Positions 1 to 5,434 of a stretch of DNA of 6,515 nucleotides are shown in pieces. The stretch comes from Nocardioidaceae bacterium (GTDB taxonomy: Bacteria > Actinomycetota > Actinomycetes > Propionibacteriales > Nocardioidaceae): assembly GCA_013696065.1 (NCBI GenBank), contig JACCZJ010000274.1, forward strand, positions 1 to 6,515, given 5' to 3'. Position 1 is the first letter of the stretch, and the number at the start of each line of letters is the position of its first letter. The notes beneath the pieces were generated by a model that had not been told where the DNA came from, made no database searches, and was given only the letters and a program-made list of their open reading frames with translations. The position numbers and the translations under genes are program-made.

Positions 1-341
1 GCAGGGTGCAAGCCGCTCTCGCCTTGGCGGGTTCTGTCGGGCTGGTGGTCGCTGACACATGGGTGGACCGGGCCGGTAAGGCGCTGGAGACGGCTGGAGT
101 CGAGTTCAGCATCCTCGGAGAAGAGGACGACTTCGATGCGCGTGTGGACATCGTGCCCGCCACCCTGGTCAAGGGCCTGGAGTTCGACCACGTCGTGCTC
201 GTCGAACCAGCCGCCATCGTCTGCGCCGAGGCGGACGAGGTCGTCGGCCTGCGGCGCCTCTACGTCTGCCTCACCAGAGCCGTGACGTCACTGCAGATCG
301 TGCACCACCAGTCCCTGCCTGCGCAGCTGCAGAAGCCATGA
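1..341 (+). CDS. HelD/HelR-like UvrD-family ATPase, C-terminal fragment
   Basis: This is the 3' end of a gene that begins before the window. The reading frame is open from base 3 and ends in TGA at 339-341, giving 112 visible residues. The fragment has the C-terminal half of a superfamily 1 helicase core. The segment VKGLEFDHVVLVEPAAIV is motif V, and LRRLYVCLTRAVTSLQIVH is motif VI with its arginine finger. The 'KGLEFD..VLVEPAAI' wording is characteristic of the HelD/HelR group, which are motors that remove or recycle stalled RNA polymerase and, as HelR, contribute to rifampicin tolerance in actinobacteria. UvrD/Rep repair helicases are the main alternative, but they usually lack the EPAAI segment. 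The family is well supported. The HelR assignment is inference because the N-terminal RNA-polymerase-binding part is outside the window. The stop overlaps the next start (ATGA), so the two are probably co-translated. Confidence 0.8.
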   Translation, partial: RVQAALALAGSVGLVVADTWVDRAGKALETAGVEFSILGEEDDFDARVDIVPATLVKGLEFDHVVLVEPAAIVCAEADEVVGLRRLYVCLTRAVTSLQIVHHQSLPAQLQKP

Positions 342-1021
342 CCGACCTGCCCGAGCACCCTGAGCTGCCTGAGTTCGCGCACCCGCCCGTTGGGCCCGAC
401 GCCGGGGACTTTGGGTTGCCGTCGCGGTGGAACCGGCTGCTGCCTGGCTCACCTGAGCTCGGCGCGGGGCTCGTCGCCGCCTACGGCGCGCCCACGCGTC
501 GCTATCACGACCTCCGGCATCTGCATGGGGTGCTCGATGCTGTCGCCACACTGGCGGCCGAGGCGGCCGAGCCGAGCTTGGTGGAGCTTGCCGGTTGGTT
601 CCATGACGCGGTCTATGACGTGCACCGTCAAGACAACGAGGAGCAATCTGCTCGGTTGGCTGAGTCGGCACTTCCCCCAGCAGGCTTGAAGTCTGAGCAG
701 GTAGCCGAGGTGGCGCGACTCGTCAGGCTGACCGCCAACCACGATCCTGCTGAGGCAGACAACAACGGTGCGGTCCTTTGCGACGCCGATCTGAGCATTC
801 TCGCCAGCCACCCCGAGAGCTATGCCGCCTACGTCCGCGCCGTCCGGCGGGAATACGCACATGTGAGCGAGGGCGAGTGGCGGGTCGGCCGTGCCGCCGT
901 CCTCGAGCAGCTGCTTGATCTCCCCGCGTTGTTCCGTACGACGGCTGGCGCCTCCTGGGAGATCACAGCCCGAAACAACCTGCGGACCGAGCTGGCATCG
1001 CTCGCGAGTCGAGCGCCATAA
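338..1021 (+). CDS. HD-domain predicted metal-dependent phosphohydrolase
   Basis: A 227-residue soluble protein resembling the COG4339 group of predicted HD-superfamily phosphohydrolases. Visible landmarks in order are: YHDLRHLHGVL (residues 56-66, with His57, His61 and His63), the HD doublet in GWFHDAVYD (His89-Asp90), N-x-x-x-SA (Asn100, Ser104-Ala105), TANHD (132-136), DADL (149-152), and YAAYVRAVRREY (162-173). The His57...His89-Asp90...Asp151 arrangement would form the metal site. The substrate is unknown; members of this group are often annotated only as 'HD domain protein' and probably hydrolyse a phosphate ester. The ATG at 338 overlaps the upstream stop by four bases, and no strong Shine-Dalgarno precedes it, so translational coupling to the helicase gene is likely. 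About the first 30 residues are proline/acidic-rich and outside the domain. Family confidence is high, function low. Confidence 0.85.
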   Translation: MTDLPEHPELPEFAHPPVGPDAGDFGLPSRWNRLLPGSPELGAGLVAAYGAPTRRYHDLRHLHGVLDAVATLAAEAAEPSLVELAGWFHDAVYDVHRQDNEEQSARLAESALPPAGLKSEQVAEVARLVRLTANHDPAEADNNGAVLCDADLSILASHPESYAAYVRAVRREYAHVSEGEWRVGRAAVLEQLLDLPALFRTTAGASWEITARNNLRTELASLASRAP

Positions 1022-1049
1022 CCTCCGCGGGCAGGAGATGCAGTCGTCC

Positions 1050-1066
1050 CCCCGCCGGTGTCGGGG
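1050..1066 (+). terminator. Weak GC hairpin downstream of HD gene
   Basis: The arms CCCCG (1050-1054) and CGGGG (1062-1066) pair around a seven-base loop, 28 bases after the HD gene's stop. A pyrimidine-rich TCTGCCTCTC follows, but there is no T-tract. It could attenuate or end the upstream operon before the membrane-protein gene. A five-pair G/C stem arises easily in DNA this rich in G+C. Confidence 0.2.
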
Positions 1067-1123
1067 TCTGCCTCTCACTGCGCACGGCCATCCGGGCGAG
1101 GCGGGGCAGCATGAGCTACACAG

Positions 1124-1753
1124 ATGCTTATGGACATTCACTGGTATGCCGAATCCCCGGCTCGTCGAAGTCGCCAGATATTCGCCGACGCGATGGCTGC
1201 GCTCGCCCTGCTGGTCTGCGTTTGGATCGGCGACGGCGTTCATGACCTCACCGCGGAGCTGGCCGGACCTGGCCGGGCGCTCGAGTCGGGTGGTGCCGCT
1301 TTGGCGGACCGCATGGATGACGCCGGCAGGGCCGCTGGCAACGTGCCGCTCGCAGGCGATGAGCTGGCGGCGCCGTTCGAGGGAGCGGGGGAGGCCAGCC
1401 GAGCGATCGAGGATGCCGGGGTGCAACAGCAGGAGGTAGTGGCGGCTCTCGCGAACGCCCTGGGGTGGGTGACCGGTGGCGTCCCGGCGCTCATCGTGTT
1501 AGCCCTGTGGCTCCCCCCGCGCATCCGCTTCACCCGCCAGGCGGGCATGGCCATTCGGCTGCGTGAACGAGCCGCGGGCCTCGACCTGCTGGCACTGCGC
1601 GCACTCGCTCGCCAACCCCTGGAAGATCTGGCGCGCGTCGGCCCTGAGCTCGTCGACGGGTGGCGTGCCCGAGATCGCCGCGCCATCGAAACGCTCGCCG
1701 CACTCGAGCTTCGCCGCCTGGGACTCGGGATTCGTCAAGCCCCACCCGGTTGA
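1124..1753 (+). CDS. Two-TM membrane protein with conserved cytoplasmic tail
   Basis: A 209-residue protein with two hydrophobic helices. The first is at about residues 19-36 (IFADAMAALALLVCVWIG), preceded by the Arg-rich SPARRSR. The second is at about 113-130 (LGWVTGGVPALIVLALWL) and is followed by PPRIRF. By the positive-inside rule both ends face the cytoplasm and residues 37-112 form one extracytoplasmic loop. That loop is acidic, Ala/Gly-rich and largely helical (AGRALESGG, VPLAGDELAAPFEGAGEAS). The tail has LDLLALRALARQPLEDLA (residues 153-170) and ETLAALELRRLGL (189-201), which I recall as conserved in unnamed actinobacterial transmembrane proteins. No catalytic motif is visible and I cannot name a function. 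ATG 1124 is the longest start; ATG 1130 (MDIHWYAE) is an equal alternative, as neither has a good Shine-Dalgarno. The gene is 102 bases after the HD gene, so operon membership is uncertain. Confidence 0.7.
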   Translation: MLMDIHWYAESPARRSRQIFADAMAALALLVCVWIGDGVHDLTAELAGPGRALESGGAALADRMDDAGRAAGNVPLAGDELAAPFEGAGEASRAIEDAGVQQQEVVAALANALGWVTGGVPALIVLALWLPPRIRFTRQAGMAIRLRERAAGLDLLALRALARQPLEDLARVGPELVDGWRARDRRAIETLAALELRRLGLGIRQAPPG

Positions 1754-1883
1754 CCAACAAGCCGGACGTGCGTGTGCCGACTCACTCTTGGCCGCTCTAG
1801 AAGAGGGTCCGGAAATGGTCCGGGGCTGACTCGGAAGTTCTCAACCAGCCACTGCCGAGCGCGCTACCCCTCCGGGCCGCGCA
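1754..1883. other. Convergent intergenic gap, no gene seen
   Basis: This 130-base stretch separates the ends of two convergent genes. It contains a short direct repeat GGTCCGG (1806-1812 and 1817-1823) and a weak five-pair GCGCG/CGCGC stem (1859-1863 with 1878-1882, 14-base loop). Neither is convincing as an intrinsic terminator. I see no coding potential consistent with the neighbouring genes. Confidence 0.4.
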
Positions 1884-3086
1884 TCAACGAAGCGCTGGAC
1901 ACGCAAGCGTGAGTGTGCGGGCGTCCGCATCGAGCGTCGCGAGCACCCCCAGGGGGATGCTGATCGAGCTGCGGGTGTGTCCGAGGTCCACTCCAGCAAC
2001 GATCGGAACGCCGAGAGGGCTCAGCCGTTCCAGCAACACGGCGTCGACCTGAGCGGGGTCACCGCAGTCTGTGAAGGAGCCCAGCACGACAGCTCGCGCA
2101 TCGTCGAACCAACCGTTGCGCTGGAGCTGGGTGAGCTGCCTGTCGATTCGATGAGGCGCCTCCGCAATGTCCTCGATTACCACCACGCCGTTCGACGCCG
2201 GCCGGTCGAAGGCAGTGCCGAGCTCAGCGGTCAACATGGCCAGGTTCCCTCCCACCAGGATTCCTTCGGCGCGTCCCGAAACCCAGGTGGTGCTCTCGAT
2301 CCCGGCGAGCAAATCGACCACGGCTTCGGGCTCGAAGAGCAGTCGACGCAGCCGCTCAGCGCCATCGTCGGTCGCCTCCCCAAGCGAGCTGACCACTGGT
2401 CCATGGACGCTTGCGAGACCCAGTCGTGCTGCCACCGCCTGGTGCAGCACCGTGAGGTCTGAGAAGCCGATAAGCACCTTGGGCTCGGCCTCGGCAAGTC
2501 GCCGCCAATCGAGCAGGTCGAGAACGCGCTGCGTGCCGAAGCCGCCGCGCGCGGCGAACACTCCTCGCACGGAGGGGTCCATCCACGCCGCACTGAGGTC
2601 CGATGCCTGATCGACGTCGAGGCCGGCGAGGTGGACGAGACGGGGATGGCGGTCGAGCACGTGCTCTCCGATCTGCACCCGTAATCCCCAGCCTTCGAGG
2701 CGAGCCACGCCAGCGGCGAGCCGCGCTGGCAGTACCGGGCCAGCCGTTGTCACCACCGCCACCTGGTCGCCTGGGCGCAGCCGGGGCGGTCGCAGCAGCT
2801 CACGACCAGGCGCACGAGCCGCCATGGCGACGGCCTTACGCTTGCGCAGTCCAGAGGCGGTCAGACTGCGTACGACTTCTCGCGCCGACACCGGAGTCGC
2901 TCCAGCTGAGACCAGCGCATCGTAGGACGACGCTGGAACGTCGTAGTGGTCTCGCTCGAAGCCACGCCGCGGGACGCCCTGGGCGGCGGCGAAGGTGTGC
3001 AGTTCAGCGAGCGAGGTGTCGCTGATCAGGTGGGACCACAACCGGCCGTGGGCAGGCCACACCGGGGGGTCGATCCAGAGCGCCAC
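1884..3086 (-). CDS. DUF4031–LD-carboxypeptidase (S66 family) fusion
   Basis: A 400-residue two-domain protein. Residues 1-82 match DUF4031: WIDPPVWPAHGRLWSHLISD near the start, LAELHTFAAAQGVPRRGF, then HYDVP (47-51) and the REVVRSL helix. A short basic linker (about 81-99) leads into a complete S66 serine peptidase from PPRLRPGDQVAVVTTAGPV (100-118). The catalytic triad is intact: Ser209 in IGFSD, Glu305 in VVVIEDIAEAPHRIDRQL, and His370 in DLGHTRSSISIPLG. The spacing is close to that of LdcA (Ser115/Glu217/His285). VGGNLAML (278-285) is also present. S66 enzymes cleave L,D-peptide bonds in muropeptides (LdcA, murein recycling) or the microcin C bond (MccF); which applies here cannot be read from the sequence. 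No signal peptide is seen, so it is probably cytosolic. It starts at GTG, three bases after the cutC stop, implying co-transcription. DUF4031 has no known role. Confidence 0.9.
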   Translation of the reverse strand: MALWIDPPVWPAHGRLWSHLISDTSLAELHTFAAAQGVPRRGFERDHYDVPASSYDALVSAGATPVSAREVVRSLTASGLRKRKAVAMAARAPGRELLRPPRLRPGDQVAVVTTAGPVLPARLAAGVARLEGWGLRVQIGEHVLDRHPRLVHLAGLDVDQASDLSAAWMDPSVRGVFAARGGFGTQRVLDLLDWRRLAEAEPKVLIGFSDLTVLHQAVAARLGLASVHGPVVSSLGEATDDGAERLRRLLFEPEAVVDLLAGIESTTWVSGRAEGILVGGNLAMLTAELGTAFDRPASNGVVVIEDIAEAPHRIDRQLTQLQRNGWFDDARAVVLGSFTDCGDPAQVDAVLLERLSPLGVPIVAGVDLGHTRSSISIPLGVLATLDADARTLTLACPALR

Positions 3087-3089
3087 GGG

Positions 3090-3857
3090 TCAGCCGGTGA
3101 CGCCAGACGAACGCGTTGAGCTGGCGAATGCATCGTCGAGCAGCCGCCGCCAGGACCTTACGAAGCCAGGGTCGACGTGCGCCTTGGCCCACGAGCCGCC
3201 CGGTCGCACCGACGCGCCAAGATGCACTCGCGTGATGCCGGCGCGGACCAGCCACGGTACATGCTCTGGTCTCGTACCGGCTGCCGCGATGGCCGTGTCG
3301 GCGAACACCGGATCTCTTGTGGCCATCGAAAGCAAATCGTCGAAGCCAGCGTCCATACCCCGCACCGCACCGGACGTGTGTATGCCGTCGAGCCCAGGAA
3401 GCTGCCGGGCTTGCCGCCAGGCGCGACTCGCCTCGAGGGCATGGTCAAACGCCGCGTCGAAGGTCCATGGCGCGTCGCCGAGTTCGCGAGCCAGCGAGAT
3501 ACACACGTCTTGGTCGATCTCGAGATCGGACGTGAGGAAGCCGAACGAGAACCCTTCGACGCCGACACTGAGGTAGTTGCTGGCCAAACCGACGAGTCGG
3601 GCAAACTCACCGCCTTGGGTGGTGAAGCCACTCGACAGCCTTTACGTAACCCGCACCGGCAGGTCGACAGCGTGAACAATCGCGCGCACGACGGCAGGCT
3701 CGACGGACCACGGCTCACCGTCCGACCAGGCGCACACCTGGATGCGGTCCGCGCCGCCCGACTGAGCGTTCTCGGCATCGCTCGGTTGCAGCGCGACGAC
3801 CTCGATCAACCGGGGGGTCGTTGCGCCGCCGAGTCTGAAGTCCTGCGGACTGCTCAC
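3090..3857 (-). pseudogene. cutC: CutC family protein, interrupted by in-frame TAA
   Basis: Two pieces in the same frame together make a CutC-family TIM barrel (about 255 codons; the family is about 240). The 5' piece reads LIEVVALQPSDAENAQSGGADRIQVCA...DLPVRVT and stops at TAA (3642-3644, codon 72). The frame continues RLSSGFTTQGGEFARL, FGFLTSDLEID, GLDGIHTSGAVRG and EHVPWLVRAGITRVHLGASVRPGGSW to the TGA at 3090-3092. The family usually reads VRVMLRLR...GF here, so the TAA replaces one residue, probably Leu. No bases are lost. Other conserved spots also look eroded: TFHRAFDH reads TFDAAFDH (His and Arg lost), and the usual MAGGG before the EHVPW helix reads AAAGT. CutC is named for copper homeostasis, but its biochemical role is unsettled. 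The best start is GTG 3857, without a clear Shine-Dalgarno; TTG 3809 is possible. A sequencing error would restore the gene. The only start shortly after the stop is TTG 3587, with no obvious ribosome site. Confidence 0.8.
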
Positions 3858-3874
3858 TTGACCAGAGTGCCAGG

Positions 3875-4249
3875 ATGGAAGCCATGTCGTCGGGAGACCC
3901 GCTGTTGCAGGCGCGAGCACTTGTGCTGCTCGACCTGGCGGCGCAGGGCCTGGCTGATCCACATACGGTGTCGCGGGTCGAGGAATGTGTGACCGAGCGG
4001 CGATGGTGGCTCTCGCAGTGGCCGCAAGGTTGGGAGTATGTCGACGGGCTGGTGGCCCAAGACGTCCAGGATCGCCTGTTCGACGAGGCGCGACGTTGGC
4101 CGGTGTGCACCGGCTGCCCCGATCCCACAGAGCACAGCATGACAATCCAGCCGGAGCTCGGCCCCGATCCCCGTTGGGTGTGTTCCCAGACCGGCTACGT
4201 GATCGCCCACCTCGGGGCGCTGCCAAAGGTTCGCGCCTCAGGTACGTAG
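3875..4249 (+). CDS. Small conserved hypothetical protein with Cys-x-x-Cys...Cys pattern
   Basis: A 124-residue soluble protein. The N-terminal half is helical (LLQARALVLLDLAAQGLADP, then VEECVTERRWWLSQWPQGWEYVDGLVAQDVQDRLF) and rich in Trp (44, 45, 49, 53, 75). The C-terminal half has CTGC (Cys78, Cys81), then His87 and WVC (Cys103), within PELGPDPRWVCSQTGYVIAHLG. Cys78, Cys81, His87 and Cys103 could bind zinc, but no classical zinc-ribbon class fits and the fourth ligand is a guess. The 'GPDP.WVC..TG' segment looks conserved in actinobacterial proteins of unknown function. ATG 3875 is the longest start. ATG 3884 is better placed after AGGATGG (3872-3878) and may be the real one. It is divergent from cutC with only 17 bases between the likely starts, so one promoter must lie in the other's 5' region or the transcripts are leaderless. 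Confidence 0.65.
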   Translation: MEAMSSGDPLLQARALVLLDLAAQGLADPHTVSRVEECVTERRWWLSQWPQGWEYVDGLVAQDVQDRLFDEARRWPVCTGCPDPTEHSMTIQPELGPDPRWVCSQTGYVIAHLGALPKVRASGT

Positions 4250-4306
4250 CCGTTCGGGGTTGGAGCCTCTCGGGCCCGAAGGACCGCCCAGCGGCTCGGG
4301 CACGTC

Positions 4307-4328
4307 GTCACAATCGTTCACATGCACG
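4307..4328. repeat. Palindromic direct repeat, copy 1
   Basis: The core TCGTTCACATGCACG (4314-4328) recurs exactly at 4366-4380. Upstream similarity extends the unit to GTCACAAT plus the core, against GTCGCAATAT plus the core in copy 2 (one mismatch and a two-base indel). The 14-mer at 4315-4328 is an interrupted palindrome of the form CGT-n-CA-nn-TG-n-ACG (five of seven base pairs), the shape expected of a dimeric regulator's binding site. It lies 65 bases beyond the stop of the small Cys-rich protein, in a convergent gap. Confidence 0.6.
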
Positions 4329-4356
4329 GAAAATACGCTCTCGGGAGCCTGAAAGG

Positions 4357-4380
4357 GTCGCAATATCGTTCACATGCACG
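4357..4380. repeat. Palindromic direct repeat, copy 2
   Basis: Second copy; the core at 4366-4380 is identical over 15 bases to copy 1 and in the same orientation. The centres are 52 bases apart, close to five turns of B-DNA, so proteins bound to both would sit on the same face. I found no third copy of the core in the window on either strand. No good -10/-35 pair lies next to either copy. Confidence 0.6.
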
Positions 4381-4427
4381 ATTCCTGACTCCTGCAAGGC
4401 TTATCGAGAGGCGGGTTTGGCGTTCGG

Positions 4428-4458
4428 CCCGCAGGCGGGTTGAGCCCGGCCGACCCGC
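4428..4458. terminator. Possible bidirectional GC hairpin cluster
   Basis: Overlapping hairpins lie in the convergent gap: CCCG/CGGG (4428-4431 with 4436-4439, loop CAGG) and GCGGGT/ACCCGC (4435-4440 with 4453-4458, 12-base loop). They cannot both form at once. There is no T-tract on either strand. The position, about 50 bases downstream of the coxG stop and about 180 downstream of the small Cys-rich gene, suits a transcription end, but the call rests mostly on context. Confidence 0.3.
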
Positions 4459-4504
4459 TCGGCGGCGTCAAGACCAGACTCGTTCGGAGCGGGCGCTTAC
4501 GGGG

Positions 4505-5374
4505 TCAACGGTGCAGGTGCTTGCGCAGCAGCCAGACAGCCACCGCACCACCGACGACGTAGGGCGCGTAGCGCTTGAGCAAGGCTGGCAACACGATGCC
4601 CGCGAGGCTGAGCTCCGGGGATTCCGGAGGTGCATCCAGCGTGGAAGTCTCGGGTTTACCCGCTCGCGACTCGTTCAGGCCAGAAGAGGTGGTGTCGATG
4701 CTAGGTTTTGCGCCTTCACCGCCCCTCGCCCCGTGTCGATCGGGCAAGCCGACGAGGCCATCAGCAAGAGGCCCGTCGAGTGGCGGCGCTTCGCCGCCTG
4801 CGGGCTCCGCCACGGTTTCGTCCGCGCTGCCACCGCCATCCACCCCAGCGGCGCCACTGCCATCGCCAGCGGCTCCATCTCCGGTAGCTGCGCCAGCCCC
4901 CGCCTCGGCCCCGGTTCGCCCATCATTTCGCTCAGCCAGCTTCGTCTCGAGACATGTCGCGAACTGGGCGAGCAGCTTGTCGCTCACGTCCTGCATCACC
5001 CCACGCCCGAATTGGGCGGGGCGACCGGTGATGTTGAGATCCGTCGACACGATGACGTCAGTGGCGGCGTCACCGGATGAGGCGAGCTGCGCAGTGATCG
5101 TCGCGGCCGCCGTACCGTTACCGCGCTTGTCCTTGCCCTTCGCCTCGATCACGGCGCGGTACGCGGACTCGTCGCGCTCGACGAACCGGCCCGTGCCGCT
5201 GTACTGCAACGAGACCGGACCGAGCTTGACCTTGCAGATCCCCTCGAAGGTGTCCCCGTCGTATGACGTCAAGGACGCCCCTGGGAAGCAGGGTGCCACC
5301 CGTTCGAGGTCGTTGAACGCCTCCCAAGCCACCTCGATCGACGTGGGGACGGTAAAGCGGTGGCTCAGCTCCAT
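4505..5374 (-). CDS. coxG: CoxG-like SRPBCC protein with C-terminal membrane anchor
   Basis: A 289-residue protein from ATG 5374. An extension to 5404 exists but the Shine-Dalgarno favours 5374. Residues 1-148 form an SRPBCC/CoxG domain: MELSHRFTVPTSIEVAWEAF, VAPCFPGASL (26-35), GICKVKLGPVSLQYSGTG (45-62), then GRPAQFGRGVMQDVSDKLL (117-135) and a helix ending near LETKLAERN. Residues 150-254 are low-complexity Gly/Ala/Ser/Asp/Glu/Pro-rich linker. The C-terminus has an amphipathic stretch LSLAGIVLPALLKRYAP (255-271) and a TM helix YVVGGAVAVWLL (272-283) capped by RKHLHR. CoxG proteins recruit CO dehydrogenase to the membrane and bind menaquinone, passing electrons to the respiratory chain. The tail here fits that tethering role, with the SRPBCC domain in the cytoplasm. 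It is the last gene of the visible coxL-coxM-coxG run, 60 bases after coxM. The partner could instead be another molybdenum hydroxylase. Confidence 0.88.
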   Translation of the reverse strand: MELSHRFTVPTSIEVAWEAFNDLERVAPCFPGASLTSYDGDTFEGICKVKLGPVSLQYSGTGRFVERDESAYRAVIEAKGKDKRGNGTAAATITAQLASSGDAATDVIVSTDLNITGRPAQFGRGVMQDVSDKLLAQFATCLETKLAERNDGRTGAEAGAGAATGDGAAGDGSGAAGVDGGGSADETVAEPAGGEAPPLDGPLADGLVGLPDRHGARGGEGAKPSIDTTSSGLNESRAGKPETSTLDAPPESPELSLAGIVLPALLKRYAPYVVGGAVAVWLLRKHLHR

Positions 5375-5383
5375 GAGTTCTCG

Positions 5384-5388
5384 CTCCT
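5384..5388 (-). promoter_or_regulatory. Ribosome binding site deciding the coxG start
   Basis: On the minus strand AGGAG lies nine bases before ATG 5374. It falls inside the coding stretch of the longer alternative start at 5404, and the SRPBCC domain begins right at MELSHRF, so 5374 is preferred. Confidence 0.6.
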
Positions 5389-5434
5389 GGCTCGAGCACC
5401 ACACGCGAGCACAAGGGGGGTCAGGCCGCTCACG

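Noticed and set aside
449..1426. Long minus-strand open frame of 325 codons opposite the HD gene and its neighbour
   Set aside because: It has no recognisable domain, is rich in Arg/Cys/His as expected of antisense frames in high-G+C DNA, and runs opposite a clear HD-family protein and the start of the membrane protein.
1884..3086. Microcin C self-immunity system (MccF) as a biosynthetic cluster
   Set aside because: The S66 domain could have such activity, but no MccB-like adenylyltransferase, exporter or short peptide gene is nearby.
3585..3587. TTG at 3587 as the true start of a short independent 165-residue protein
   Set aside because: Family-like residues (RLSSGFTTQGGEFARL) continue upstream of it to the TAA in the same frame, and there is no ribosome site, so it is the 3' part of an interrupted gene.
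3090..3857. Choline trimethylamine-lyase, which is also called CutC
   Set aside because: That enzyme is a large glycyl radical protein of more than 800 residues. The sequence here matches the small TIM-barrel CutC family.
3177..3992. Plus-strand 271-codon frame opposite cutC, which could imply cutC is not the coding strand
   Set aside because: The minus strand gives unmistakable CutC motifs on both sides of the TAA; the plus-strand translation has no family features.
4307..4380. Start of a CRISPR array
   Set aside because: Only two units, a 15-base core without the usual 24-37-base repeat, a two-base indel in the extended unit, and no cas genes in the window.
4322..5080. Plus-strand frame beginning inside the palindromic repeat, which might have been the gene the repeats regulate
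   Set aside because: Most of it is antisense to coxG, it has no Shine-Dalgarno, and its Arg/Gln-rich translation resembles no family.
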